Shown: positions 18,902-28,112 of the stretch, in pieces
How the letters are laid out: each line of letters starts with the position of its first letter
Position numbering within the stretch: the stretch's first letter is position 1
Assembly: GCF_003259375.1 (NCBI RefSeq)
Contig: NZ_QLLN01000001.1
Span: 845,360 to 909,359, forward strand
DNA from: Arenibacter echinorum
Lineage (GTDB): Bacteria > Bacteroidota > Bacteroidia > Flavobacteriales > Flavobacteriaceae
Length of the DNA: 64,000 nt
Reading direction: 5' to 3'
Program-made: the position numbers and the translations under genes
Notes under the pieces: model-generated
Seen by the model: only the letters and a program-made list of their open reading frames with translations
Told to the model about the DNA's origin: nothing
Database searches by the model: none

Positions 18902-19693
18902 ATGGAAAATGAATTGAAAGTACCCACAATGGCAGAACTTTTTGCAGCAGGACAACAACCTGAGGTATTATTTTGGGTAGGCTGCGCTGGAAGTTTTGAT
19001 GATCGGGCAAAAAAAATAACTAAGGCCTTTGTCAAGATTTTGAACAAGGCAAATGTTAGCTTTGCCGTTTTGGGTACTGAAGAGAGCTGTACGGGAGATC
19101 CGGCAAAAAGGGCTGGTAATGAATTTTTGTTTCAAATGCAGGCAGTGACCAATATTGAGGTTTTAAACGCCTATGAGGTTAAGAAAGTGGTAACGGCTTG
19201 TCCTCATTGTTTTAATACCCTCAAAAATGAATATCCTGGACTTGGCGGTACTTATGAGGTAGTACATCATACCCAATTTCTAAAACAGTTGTTGGATGAA
19301 GGCCGCATTAGTATGGAAGGTGGTCAGTTCAAAGGCAAAAGAATTACTTTTCACGACCCATGTTATTTGGGAAGGGCCAATAATGTGTATGAGGCTCCAC
19401 GCGATTTAATACGCAAGTTGGATGCGGAACTGGTGGAAATGAAGAATTGTAAAAAACGTGGACTTTGTTGTGGTGCGGGAGGGGCTCAAATGTTCAAAGA
19501 GCCGGAAAAAGGGAGTAAGGATATCAATATAGAACGCACGGAACAAGCCTTGGACATTAAACCGGAAATAATAGCTGCCGGTTGTCCTTTTTGCAATACT
19601 ATGTTGACCGATGGAGTGAAAAATAAGGAAAAAGAGTCCTCCGTGGCGGTGATGGATATTGCCGAGTTGATCGCCAGTGCAGAGGATTTGTAA
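18902..19693 (+). CDS. CCG-domain (Fe-S)-binding protein, HdrB/LldE-like
   Basis: A 263-residue cytoplasmic protein with two cysteine-rich CCG domains. The first has VGCAGSFDDR, a further Cys in ESCTGDP, and ACPHCFNTLKNEY. The second has HDPCYLGR, LCCGAGGAQMF and GCPFCNTML. These motifs bind a non-cubane or 4Fe-4S cluster in heterodisulfide reductase subunit B, glycolate oxidase subunit F and LutA/LldE. The start chosen at 18902 lies after the previous stop codon. An upstream in-frame ATG at 18818 would overlap the preceding gene by 68 bases and adds residues unlike the family. It acts with the preceding membrane Fe-S protein. Confidence 0.85.
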   Translation: MENELKVPTMAELFAAGQQPEVLFWVGCAGSFDDRAKKITKAFVKILNKANVSFAVLGTEESCTGDPAKRAGNEFLFQMQAVTNIEVLNAYEVKKVVTACPHCFNTLKNEYPGLGGTYEVVHHTQFLKQLLDEGRISMEGGQFKGKRITFHDPCYLGRANNVYEAPRDLIRKLDAELVEMKNCKKRGLCCGAGGAQMFKEPEKGSKDINIERTEQALDIKPEIIAAGCPFCNTMLTDGVKNKEKESSVAVMDIAELIASAEDL

Positions 19694-19876
19694 TTTTATC
19701 ATAACAATAACCATGATCTCCGAGGAATACTTTGAATGGGTATAAGGGGGGTATCAAAATTGAAGCTAACAACCACACTTTAGAATTAGACAGACCAAGA
19801 TCAGGACCAGGTAGAATAGAACTGAACGAAATACTAAATAGGAAAATCGTTTGGGTGAACATTAAAAATTTAATAA

Positions 19877-20359
19877 ATGCTCGTAGAATTTAACACATTG
19901 CCGGATGAATCTAGAGTTTGGATCTTTCAAGCCAGTAGAAGTTTTTCTGAGGAAGAATTACAGCAGCTAAGGCAGGAACTGGATACCTTTATAGCGGATT
20001 GGACTGCCCACGGAAGCGATTTGCTCGCTGGCTATGAAATTAGGTACAACAGGTTTATTGTCCTTGCTTTGGATCAAACCCTCAATCATGCCACTGGGTG
20101 TTCTATAGATGCTTCTGTACGCTTTATTCAGCAGTTGGAGCAAAAATACAAGGTGGAACTGTTGGATAAAATGAATGTTTCTTACAAGCAGGGCGATTTT
20201 GTGGCCTACAAATCTTTGGTCGACTTCAAAAAAATGGCCAAGCAAAAGGCTGTTTCCAAAAATACCATTGTCTTTAATAATCTGGTGACCAATAAGCACG
20301 AATACCAGAATCATTGGGAAGTGCCGGCAGAAGAAAGCTGGCATGGTCGTTTTATGTAG
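19877..20359 (+). CDS. Conserved Bacteroidota protein (often mislabelled ABC transporter ATPase)
   Basis: A 160-residue soluble protein of a family widely conserved in Flavobacteriia. Database entries often name it 'ABC transporter ATPase', but no Walker A, Walker B or ABC signature is present here. The visible pattern is an alpha/beta fold: VWIFQASRSFSEEELQQL, a long helix, then YEIRYNRFIVLALDQTLNHATGCSIDASVRFI containing a His and Cys that could be structural or ligand residues, and a C-terminal WEVPAEESWHGRFM. The Fe-S pair lies upstream and a GH3-family gene downstream. Function unknown. Confidence 0.8.
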   Translation: MLVEFNTLPDESRVWIFQASRSFSEEELQQLRQELDTFIADWTAHGSDLLAGYEIRYNRFIVLALDQTLNHATGCSIDASVRFIQQLEQKYKVELLDKMNVSYKQGDFVAYKSLVDFKKMAKQKAVSKNTIVFNNLVTNKHEYQNHWEVPAEESWHGRFM

Positions 20360-20451
20360 GCTTGGCCGGTTTAAAATACAGCTAAACCAAAGGTTTGGGT
20401 TGTTTTCCGGAAAAGTATAATAATTCAAATAATTCTTAGTTACCATCAAAG

Positions 20452-23376
20452 ATGGATTTTTTTATGCGCATTAATTACCTCGTATTACTATTTATAATAT
20501 CAATATACACTGTTCAAGGTCAAATTAACCCTTTGGTTACCAAGGATACTTTGGTTCAGCGAAACTGGGTTGAGACTACATATGGTCAAATGTCCCTCGA
20601 TGAAAAGTTGGGACAGTTGTTTATGGTCATGGTTACTTCGGATCAGGACAAGGCCAGTACGGAAAAAACTAAAAAGTTGATTAAGGACCATCATATTGGT
20701 GGGGTCATTTTCTCTACTGGAGGTCCCGTCCGCCAGGGACTATTGACCAACGATTTTCAAAAGAATTCGAAAGTTCCCCTAATGATTGGTATGGATGCCG
20801 AATGGGGTCTGGCCATGAGATTGGATTCTACCTATGCCTTTCCCTGGAATATGACCTTGGGGGCCATTAAGGATAATGCCATTGTGGAAAAAGTAGGGAA
20901 CCGGATTGGCAAGCATGCAAAAAGATTGGGAGTGCACATTAATTTTGCCCCTGACATAGATATTAATATTAATCCTCAGAATCCAATAATTGGGAATCGT
21001 TCTTTTGGGGAGGACCGTGAAAATGTGGCCCAAAAAGGGATTGCCTTTATGAAAGGTATGGAAAACGCAGGAGTTTTATCAAGTGGGAAGCATTTCCCAG
21101 GACATGGTGATACTGCTGTGGATTCGCACAAAGCTTTACCGGTAATCGATTTTACGAGGGAACGTTTGGACAGTATTGAGCTATATCCCTATAAAAAATT
21201 GATCAAGGAGGGCCTCAGTAGTGTAATGGTTGCCCATTTAAGTGTGCCGAGCTTGGAAATCAAGGAAGGCTATCCATCTTCCTTGTCCGAACAGATTATT
21301 GGAGATGTACTACAGGAACAGCTTAACTTCAAGGGATTGGTATTCACCGATGCACTTAATATGAAGGGAGTATCCAATTTTGCCAAGGAAGGGGAGGTAG
21401 AACTTACCGCATTTTTGGCAGGAAACGATATTCTATTAATGCCTTTGGATGTAGCCAAGGCCAAGTCCAAACTTTTGGAAGCTTATAATAAAGGGAGGAT
21501 CACGGAAAATAGACTGGCTACTTCCGTAAAGAAGATATTGATGGCAAAGTATAAGGTGGGACTTAATAATTATAAACCAATAGACACTAAAAATCTATAT
21601 GAGGATTTAAATTCTTTGGAGGATGATGTGCTGTATGAGGAGGCTATCGAGAACGCCATTACCGTGGTTAAAAACGATTTTTCTTTGATGGCGATCAAGA
21701 AGTTGGAAAATAAGAAAATTGCCTATGTAAAATTTGGGGATGCAGAAAGTGACCCCTTTCTGAAGGAATTGAATAAATACGCTGATGTTACACAGATTAA
21801 TGGTAAGGATATAACCACCTTAAAACAGAAGTTAAGTGATTATAATTTGGTGATCATCGGCCTGCACAAGAGCAATGAAAGCCCTTGGAAAGCCTATAAA
21901 TTTACCAAAAATGAACTCTCTTGGTTAGGGGAAATAGCTAGGGAGCGTACCTCCAATCTAATTCTGGCGGTATTTGCAAAACCCTACGCTCTTTTGGATG
22001 TACAGTCTTTTGAAAGTATCGATGCGGTAATCGTGGGATATCAAAATAGTGTATTGGCCCAGGAAAAAACAGCACAGGTAATTTTTGGGGCTCTTCCAGC
22101 AAAAGGGATATTGCCCGTTACTTCCCATACCGAATTTCCGGTAAATACAACTATTCCATTGGAATCCCTGATGCGTTTGGGATATAGTCTTCCAGAGAGG
22201 GTTGGTATGAGTTCCAGTAAATTGGCCAAAGTAGATAAAATGGTTCAAAATGGAATTGACTCCTTGATGTTTCCTGGGGCACAAATAGTCGTAGCGAGGA
22301 AAGGAAAAGTAATTTACAACAAAGGGTTTGGAAAACCAACCTATGATTCGGACGAAAAAATAACACCGGACCATATTTATGATTTGGCATCCATAACCAA
22401 GATCTTGGCAACCCTGCCCATGGTAATGAAGATGGAGGAGGAGGGTAAAATTGCTTTGGATAATACTTTTGAGGAACTTATACCGGCCTATTCCAATTCC
22501 GACCTAAAAAATGTGACTGTCCTAAAGGCCTTATCGCACTATGGCCGATTACCGGCTTGGATCGCTTTTTATATCGATACTTTGGATGATAAAAGAAAAC
22601 CTTCCAGTGAATTTTACAGACATCAGCCGACCAGCGGTTATTCCTTTAAGGTGGCAGATCAATTGTACATAAAGGATGTTTATAAGGATTCTATATATAA
22701 CAGGATTGGTAGACAGCACTTAAAGTCCAATAGGTATCGCTATAGTGACATAGCCTACTATGTAATGAAAAAGTATATAGAGGATACCTACAAGGAGCGA
22801 TTGGATAGTTTGGCCGAAGAGTTTTTGTATAAGCCTATAGGCGCTACACATACCGGTTTTAATCCTCTTGACAGATTTTTAAAGGCGGATATTGTTCCTT
22901 CGGAGGAAGATAATTATTATAGGTACCAGACTGTGCAGGGTTATGTACACGATATGGGTGCCGCTATGCAAGGTGGAGTGGGGGGGCATGCCGGACTTTT
23001 TAGTAATGCCAATGATGTTACAAAAATTATGCAGATGTACCTTCAAAATGGTTTTTATGGAGGTCAACAGTTTTTGGAGGCCAGAACGTTAAAGAAGTTT
23101 AATACCTGCTATTTTTGTGATCAGAATGTTAGGCGTGGTATAGGATTTGACAAGCCTGAACCGCACGGTGGGGGACCCGCCTGTAGTTTGGTTTCCAGAA
23201 AAAGTTTTGGACATAGCGGTTTTACAGGAACTTATACTTGGGCAGATCCGGAAAAGGATTTGGTATATGTTTTTCTGTCCAACCGTACCTACCCCTCGGC
23301 TTCCAATACACTATTGGTTAAATCTGGGTTAAGAACACGGATTCAGAAGGCCATTTATGAAGCGATAATAAATTAA
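20452..23376 (+). CDS. GH3 beta-N-acetylglucosaminidase fused to beta-lactamase-like domain
   Basis: A 974-residue exported two-enzyme protein with an N-terminal signal peptide; start could be 20452 or the in-frame ATG at 20464 (MRINYLVLLF). The GH3 domain (about 40-370) has the NagZ-type catalytic loop KHFPGHGDTAVDSH near residue 213, and an acid-nucleophile Asp in VFTDALNMKG near 299. A GH3 C-terminal-like region follows (about 400-570). The C-terminal class C beta-lactamase/serine hydrolase domain (about 590-970) has the SxxK nucleophile (SITK) near 646, a YSD where YxN is usual, and HSGF as the HxG motif. Such fusions occur in Bacteroidota and are thought to act on peptidoglycan fragments. 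Confidence 0.9.
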   Translation: MDFFMRINYLVLLFIISIYTVQGQINPLVTKDTLVQRNWVETTYGQMSLDEKLGQLFMVMVTSDQDKASTEKTKKLIKDHHIGGVIFSTGGPVRQGLLTNDFQKNSKVPLMIGMDAEWGLAMRLDSTYAFPWNMTLGAIKDNAIVEKVGNRIGKHAKRLGVHINFAPDIDININPQNPIIGNRSFGEDRENVAQKGIAFMKGMENAGVLSSGKHFPGHGDTAVDSHKALPVIDFTRERLDSIELYPYKKLIKEGLSSVMVAHLSVPSLEIKEGYPSSLSEQIIGDVLQEQLNFKGLVFTDALNMKGVSNFAKEGEVELTAFLAGNDILLMPLDVAKAKSKLLEAYNKGRITENRLATSVKKILMAKYKVGLNNYKPIDTKNLYEDLNSLEDDVLYEEAIENAITVVKNDFSLMAIKKLENKKIAYVKFGDAESDPFLKELNKYADVTQINGKDITTLKQKLSDYNLVIIGLHKSNESPWKAYKFTKNELSWLGEIARERTSNLILAVFAKPYALLDVQSFESIDAVIVGYQNSVLAQEKTAQVIFGALPAKGILPVTSHTEFPVNTTIPLESLMRLGYSLPERVGMSSSKLAKVDKMVQNGIDSLMFPGAQIVVARKGKVIYNKGFGKPTYDSDEKITPDHIYDLASITKILATLPMVMKMEEEGKIALDNTFEELIPAYSNSDLKNVTVLKALSHYGRLPAWIAFYIDTLDDKRKPSSEFYRHQPTSGYSFKVADQLYIKDVYKDSIYNRIGRQHLKSNRYRYSDIAYYVMKKYIEDTYKERLDSLAEEFLYKPIGATHTGFNPLDRFLKADIVPSEEDNYYRYQTVQGYVHDMGAAMQGGVGGHAGLFSNANDVTKIMQMYLQNGFYGGQQFLEARTLKKFNTCYFCDQNVRRGIGFDKPEPHGGGPACSLVSRKSFGHSGFTGTYTWADPEKDLVYVFLSNRTYPSASNTLLVKSGLRTRIQKAIYEAIIN

Positions 23377-23553
23377 ATCTTTACTTTGTATAAATATAAA
23401 CTGAGGTTTATAGGAGGAATTATCATTTTGCTTTAAGCATTCTGAAATTTTATCCATACACGTTCGACTAAGGTTTTTTTAGGGTGAAAAGTTATAGGAT
23501 CCGTGAGGCATGACTAAGATATTCGACCTCTAAAATGAATTAAAAATAAACAG

Positions 23554-24702
23554 ATGAAAATAGCAATAGTATGTTATCCCACTTTTGGAGGTAGCGGGGT
23601 GGTAGCAACAGAATTGGGAATTGCATTGGCAAATAGAGGGCACGAAGTCCATTTCATTACTTACCGCCAACCAGTGCGCTTGGAGTTGCTTAGCAATAAG
23701 ATATATTTTCATGAAGTACACGTGCCAGAGTACCCTTTGTTTCACTACCAACCCTATGAATTGGCTCTTTCCAGTAAATTGGTAGATACTATTAAGTTGT
23801 TTGGTATAGAGTTATTGCATGTGCATTATGCCATACCTCATGCATATGCCGGGTATATGGCCAAGAAGATGTTGGAGGAAGAGGGAATATATATTCCCAT
23901 GGTTACCACCTTGCACGGTACAGATATAACTCTGGTGGGCAAGCATCCCTTCTATAGGCCTGCTGTTAATTTTAGTATTAATCAGTCCGATGTGGTTACC
24001 TCGGTTTCCCAAAACCTTAAGGAGAGTACGCTGGAGCTGTTCGATATCAAAAAAGAAATAGAGGTTATCCCCAATTTTATAGACAAAAGGAAGTACAGTA
24101 TGAATTTCACGGACTGTCAACGTTCCCTAATGGCCTCGGAAGATGAGAAAATTATAACCCATATAAGTAATTTTAGGAAGGTAAAGCGTATTCCTGACGT
24201 AATACATATTTTTAATAAGATTCAAAAACAAATACCCGCCAAGTTGATTATGGTGGGGGAGGGGCCTGAAAAAGAAGGTGCAGAACGATTGTGCGAGGAG
24301 CTTGGGATTGTCAATAAGGTGATCTTTTTGGGCAATAGTAATGAAATTGATAGGATTTTATGTTTTTCGGATCTCTTTCTTTTGCCGTCGGAAACAGAAA
24401 GTTTTGGATTGGCCGCTCTGGAGGCAATGATCAATAGGGTAGCCATAATTTCCAGTAATACAGGAGGAATACCAGAAGTAAATCGCCAGGGAGTCACTGG
24501 CTATTTAAGTGATGTAGGCAATGTTGAGGAGATGGCCGAAAATGCACTAAAGATATTAAGTGACGATAGAACTTTGGAAAAATTCAAAGACAATGCGGCA
24601 AAAGCGGCAATGGATTTTGATATCTTGAAAGTTTTGCCATTATATGAGGCAATATATGAAAAGGCCTTATTGGCCAGGCATGAAAGTTTACAGCAAAATT
24701 AA
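23554..24702 (+). CDS. bshA: N-acetyl-alpha-D-glucosaminyl L-malate synthase BshA
   Basis: A 382-residue GT4 glycosyltransferase. It opens with MKIAIVCYPTFGGSGVVATE, characteristic of BshA, and has HVHYAIPHAYAGYMA and TTLHGTDITLVG, the usual BshA acceptor region. The retaining-GT4 Glu pair is visible in SETESFGLAALEAM near residue 285. BshA transfers GlcNAc from UDP-GlcNAc to L-malate, the first step of bacillithiol synthesis, so this organism is expected to use bacillithiol as its low-molecular-weight thiol. Its stop codon overlaps the start of the next gene by one base (TAATG), which indicates translational coupling. Confidence 0.92.
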   Translation: MKIAIVCYPTFGGSGVVATELGIALANRGHEVHFITYRQPVRLELLSNKIYFHEVHVPEYPLFHYQPYELALSSKLVDTIKLFGIELLHVHYAIPHAYAGYMAKKMLEEEGIYIPMVTTLHGTDITLVGKHPFYRPAVNFSINQSDVVTSVSQNLKESTLELFDIKKEIEVIPNFIDKRKYSMNFTDCQRSLMASEDEKIITHISNFRKVKRIPDVIHIFNKIQKQIPAKLIMVGEGPEKEGAERLCEELGIVNKVIFLGNSNEIDRILCFSDLFLLPSETESFGLAALEAMINRVAIISSNTGGIPEVNRQGVTGYLSDVGNVEEMAENALKILSDDRTLEKFKDNAAKAAMDFDILKVLPLYEAIYEKALLARHESLQQN

Positions 24703-25166
24703 TGCGATTCTTACTACTATTTTTATGCCTTTTGGGAATTTCCTGTTCTGGGCAAAAAGGTGTGCCTAAGGATAAGGCAGATGGTTCCATGCAAAATTCA
24801 AAAGAACTTCAACTGGTTTTAGTGGATAACTATAGTGGGGTGGAAGATTCAGAATTTCAAATTGTAAGGGACCCAAAGACGTTAAGAAATTTTTTTATTC
24901 AAATAAACAAGACCAGAAAGCCAGGTCTTCCAATTCCGGAAGTAGATTTTAGCAAGGAGCTACTCTTGATATATTGTGCAGGAACTACCTTGGGCGTCGG
25001 GGGAACGGAGTTGTTCGTTATTGAGGATTACAAAGATAATATTGTAGTTGGACCAAAAGAACGGATACCTTCCGGGAAGGAAATCACCAATATAACCACT
25101 ACGCCTTTCAGTATCTATAAAATGCCCCTTACCCCTAAAGAAATCAGTTTCCACAAATCGGACTAA
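24702..25166 (+). CDS. Small lipoprotein coupled to bshA
   Basis: A 154-residue putative lipoprotein. The N-terminus MRFLLLFLCLLGISCSGQK has a short hydrophobic core and a lipobox (GISC) with Cys at residue 15. The rest is a compact beta-rich domain with a PrcB-like pattern (FSKELLLIYCAGTTLGVGG, then ITNITTTPFSIYKM). The family is conserved next to bshA in some relatives as far as I recall, but no function is known. The TAATG overlap with bshA suggests co-expression; a role in the outer membrane or periplasm is inferred only from the lipobox. Confidence 0.75.
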   Translation: MRFLLLFLCLLGISCSGQKGVPKDKADGSMQNSKELQLVLVDNYSGVEDSEFQIVRDPKTLRNFFIQINKTRKPGLPIPEVDFSKELLLIYCAGTTLGVGGTELFVIEDYKDNIVVGPKERIPSGKEITNITTTPFSIYKMPLTPKEISFHKSD

Positions 25167-25392
25167 GGTTTATCGGCCTTTGTTCTCAATTAGCAATAGG
25201 ACTTCAAGATATTTTAAACTCCTTTAATTATCCTATGTATTATTATAGGCCCATTTCGTCGGTTGAAATACCGTTTTCTTGGATGAAAAAATGTTTGGAT
25301 TTCGAAATCGCAAATGCGTGTTTTGTAAGAAACCGCTTAACGATTTTTAAGGCTTTTTGTAGATTTAAAATGGCACCCATTTAACATTGCCA

Positions 25393-25400
25393 TAGCTTTG
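25393..25400 (+). promoter_or_regulatory. Likely -7 box of the OmpA-family gene
   Basis: TAGCTTTG matches TAnnTTTG and lies 36 bases before the chosen ATG at 25437. No good TTTG was found at the -33 position. Because the box falls around an upstream alternative start at 25398, it supports the later start. Confidence 0.4.
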
Positions 25401-25436
25401 GACAAAGATTATAAAGAATCCCAAAATTACAATGTT

Positions 25437-26606
25437 ATGAAAACCTACGCGTTTGCTATTACTTTTTTATGTGCTATTTCCTTTAATTTAAGTGGTGCCC
25501 AAGAACTACAACTAACCGCCAAGGACAGTGTTGTTACCAGCTCATGGGTCTTAGGACTGGGCTATAATATTGTAGATGATTCCGCTACTCCGTTTAGCAA
25601 GGATTTTCTAAATATTAAGGATACCTGGAATGCACTGCCTTATCCGTCCTCAATAAGTATCGGTAGATTTTTTAAAAATGGACTAGGAATAAAGGCCATA
25701 GGCTCTTACAATAAATATGATATTGGTAAAAAGGTTGACGGAGCAATTAATACTGTTGAGAGGGATTATTACGCCATTGATGGTATGATAAGTTATGATC
25801 TTAATAAGATTATTGGTGAAACTGGCTGGTTCGATCCATTTCTTCAGGTTGGTGCTGGTTATAGTGATATAGGCTCTGTGGGCAGGACAACAGGAAATGC
25901 CGGTTTTGGAATTAATACCTGGTTCAATGATCGATGGGGTCTAAATTTTAATACCATGGGAAAATGGGGAATTAAGGAAGGATCCACCAAACAGATACAA
26001 CATTCCGCTGGAGTGGTATATAGGTTTGGAATTGAAAAGGAATTGTCCAAAAAAGGATTGGAGAAGTTGGCGTTGATAGAAGAAAACCAAAGGGTATCCG
26101 ATTCTATTGCAGCTGCTAAGAAGGCAGAGGAAGAGGCTAGACTTATGGCCGAGCGTTTGGCCCAAGAAAAGGAAAAAGCGCGTTTGGCTGCAGAAGTGCA
26201 GGCTAGAAAGGATGCAGAGAACAGAAGAAGGACAGAGTTGGAAAATAAAATCAAGGATTTGGGCAATGTATACTTCAGTCTCAACTCTTCATACTTGAGC
26301 AAGCCATATATGGAGTTGTTGGACAAGTTGACCATTCTGATGGAAGAAAATCCTTCATTGACATTAAAAGTGGGATCACATGCCGATTCCAGAGGGGCCG
26401 AGAAGTACAACCAATGGTTATCTGAAAAGAGGGTAAAACAGACCTTGGATTATTTGATAGCTAAGAAGGGAATAGATGCCTCAAGGTTAACTGGTGATGG
26501 ATATGGAGAAACCCAATTGGTGAACGATTGTGACAATAATACCTACTGTCCGGAATCTAAACACAAACTAAACAGAAGGTCGGAGTTTGAGGTGCTGGCA
26601 TTTTAA
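25437..26606 (+). CDS. OmpA-family outer-membrane protein with coiled-coil linker
   Basis: A 389-residue outer-membrane protein. The chosen start gives a clean signal peptide (MKTYAFAITFLCAISFNLSG). Residues about 24-195 form an eight-stranded-barrel type of domain with alternating aromatic strands. A highly charged Ala/Glu/Lys coiled-coil region follows (about 200-275, EEEARLMAERLAQEKEKARL). The C-terminus is an OmpA peptidoglycan-binding domain: VYFSLNSSYLSK, VGSHADSRGAEKYNQWLSEKR and a final NRRSEFEV. It ties the outer membrane to the cell wall. A second, upstream ATG (25398) would spoil the signal peptide. A strong terminator follows, isolating it from the GNAT array. Confidence 0.85.
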   Translation: MKTYAFAITFLCAISFNLSGAQELQLTAKDSVVTSSWVLGLGYNIVDDSATPFSKDFLNIKDTWNALPYPSSISIGRFFKNGLGIKAIGSYNKYDIGKKVDGAINTVERDYYAIDGMISYDLNKIIGETGWFDPFLQVGAGYSDIGSVGRTTGNAGFGINTWFNDRWGLNFNTMGKWGIKEGSTKQIQHSAGVVYRFGIEKELSKKGLEKLALIEENQRVSDSIAAAKKAEEEARLMAERLAQEKEKARLAAEVQARKDAENRRRTELENKIKDLGNVYFSLNSSYLSKPYMELLDKLTILMEENPSLTLKVGSHADSRGAEKYNQWLSEKRVKQTLDYLIAKKGIDASRLTGDGYGETQLVNDCDNNTYCPESKHKLNRRSEFEVLAF

Positions 26607-26675
26607 AAGTGAATTCTAAGAGCCATATAAAATGTCCCTTAGAAATTAATAATGATTAAAATAACTAATAAGAAC

Positions 26676-26716
26676 ATCCGGGATAAGTGTTGAACATTTA
26701 TCTCGGATTAAATTTT
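26676..26716 (+). terminator. Rho-independent terminator after the OmpA gene
   Basis: ATCCGGGATAAGTGT pairs through most of its length with ACATTTATCTCGGAT (26676-26708, with G-U pairs), followed by TAAATTTTT. It closes the OmpA transcript before the acyltransferase array. Confidence 0.75.
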
Positions 26717-26782
26717 TAACCATATACACTTTTCAAAAGGGTCAAATTAAATATTATTAACGGTAATTAAATAAACGGAGTT

Positions 26783-27976
26783 ATGATTCACAGAAGACTT
26801 CAGAAATTGAATTTTTATTTCGAATTTTTTGAAAAGGATTCTATATTTCCATTTTATGAGAGCGTAAATAATAATACTAATGGCGAGATTAGTGTTAATC
26901 AAAGTACAGAGGAAATAGGGAGATTTAAAAATAGGGTAAGTATTGTGAATTTTATTCCACCCTACTTAGATTTAAAAATAAATAAGAAAAACACACCCTT
27001 TAGGTCATTTCAAATTAAACCTAGAATTGGGTTTATAATCGATTTAAGTCGATTTACCAGTGCCGACAATTATCTAAAATTACAACTAGGTTCAAGGAAA
27101 AGGAAGACTATTTTAGCTGGAGCTAGAAAACTTGAAACCTGTTTTGATATAAATTACAAAATTTATTACGGTGAAATAAGTGAATCGGAATATGAGTTTT
27201 TATTTTCGCATTTTGAGCGGATGATAAAAATGAGATTTGAACAAAGGAAGCAGGAGCATGTAGGCTATAAAAGATGGGATTTATATAAGGATAATGTTTA
27301 TAATTTAATACTTAAAAAAAGAGCATCCCTTTTTGTAATATACGACAAGAAAAAACCTATTGTAATAGATCTTAATTATCATTTCGACAATATACTGGAT
27401 AGCGCCATGTCTTCTTACGATATTGATTATTCCAAATTTGGACTTGGCAATATTGCTCTGTTAAAACAATTGGAGTGGTGTTTTGAAAATAATTATAAGA
27501 GGGTAGACATGCGTTGGGGTGAGGTGCCATATAAACGACTCTGGTGTAATGTGATAGAGGATTATAAGTGCGAAGTAGTTTATAACAAAAATATCCCCAC
27601 CGATATGTTGCTTGCTTTGGCAATTTCGAAGTTCGTAAACGTTAAAAAAATATTGGAAGACCGCAAAATGCTGCCCTTAAAATTGAAATTTTTATCAAAG
27701 GGCATGAAAAAGAACCAACCCACTGAAGCAATGGACACTGGTCCTGTTTATAGAATTGAAGACCTGACGGAGCTTCCCTCAAAGGATATTTTGAAACCAA
27801 TAGACATAAGGGAAAAAGAATTTCAATTTTTACGAAGTCCAATATATAATTATCAACATTTTCATGGAGAGCATAGCAGCGATATTAATATCTATAGCGT
27901 TAATAATGAGAATATGAGTTACATCATTGAAGGTAAATCAAAACTGAAAACCTTAACATATAACCTGGATTTATAA
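26783..27976 (+). CDS. GNAT-fold acyltransferase, array copy 1
   Basis: A 397-residue cytoplasmic protein, first of five tandem paralogs. It has the Acetyltransf_6/FemAB-like layout: a variable N-terminal part (1-95), a helix-rich basic section (about 95-180), then the acyl-CoA or acyl-tRNA-binding GNAT core with DSAMSSYDIDYSKFGLGNIA near 206-225, a long helix, and VDMRWGEVPYKRLW (241-254). FemAB-like proteins transfer amino acids or acyl groups to cell-surface precursors. The C-terminal tail (about 324-390, LTELPSKD... EFQFLRSPIYNYQ... SYIIEGK) is shared by all five copies and is not part of the family as I know it. GGAG lies just before the ATG. No substrate is evident. Confidence 0.8.
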   Translation: MIHRRLQKLNFYFEFFEKDSIFPFYESVNNNTNGEISVNQSTEEIGRFKNRVSIVNFIPPYLDLKINKKNTPFRSFQIKPRIGFIIDLSRFTSADNYLKLQLGSRKRKTILAGARKLETCFDINYKIYYGEISESEYEFLFSHFERMIKMRFEQRKQEHVGYKRWDLYKDNVYNLILKKRASLFVIYDKKKPIVIDLNYHFDNILDSAMSSYDIDYSKFGLGNIALLKQLEWCFENNYKRVDMRWGEVPYKRLWCNVIEDYKCEVVYNKNIPTDMLLALAISKFVNVKKILEDRKMLPLKLKFLSKGMKKNQPTEAMDTGPVYRIEDLTELPSKDILKPIDIREKEFQFLRSPIYNYQHFHGEHSSDINIYSVNNENMSYIIEGKSKLKTLTYNLDL

Positions 27977-28040
27977 AATTCAGCAGATATTTTTTGTAAA
28001 TCAGCAAATTTAGAATATCATTTATAAGCTTTAGTTACCT

Positions 28041-28060
28041 AATAGGCAGGCCTATTTTGT
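28041..28060 (+). terminator. Weak terminator-like hairpin between array copies 1 and 2
   Basis: AATAGG (28041-28046) and CCTATT (28051-28056) flank a 4-base loop and are followed by TTG. The stem is short, so this is a tentative call. Confidence 0.3.
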
Positions 28061-28112
28061 GCTACTGAATACCCTTTTAAACGATTCCCTTTTATTTGTA
28101 TAATTCAATGCC

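Noticed and set aside
19877..20359. ABC transporter ATPase
   Set aside because: The common database label for this family is not supported: no Walker A, Walker B or ABC signature motif is present.
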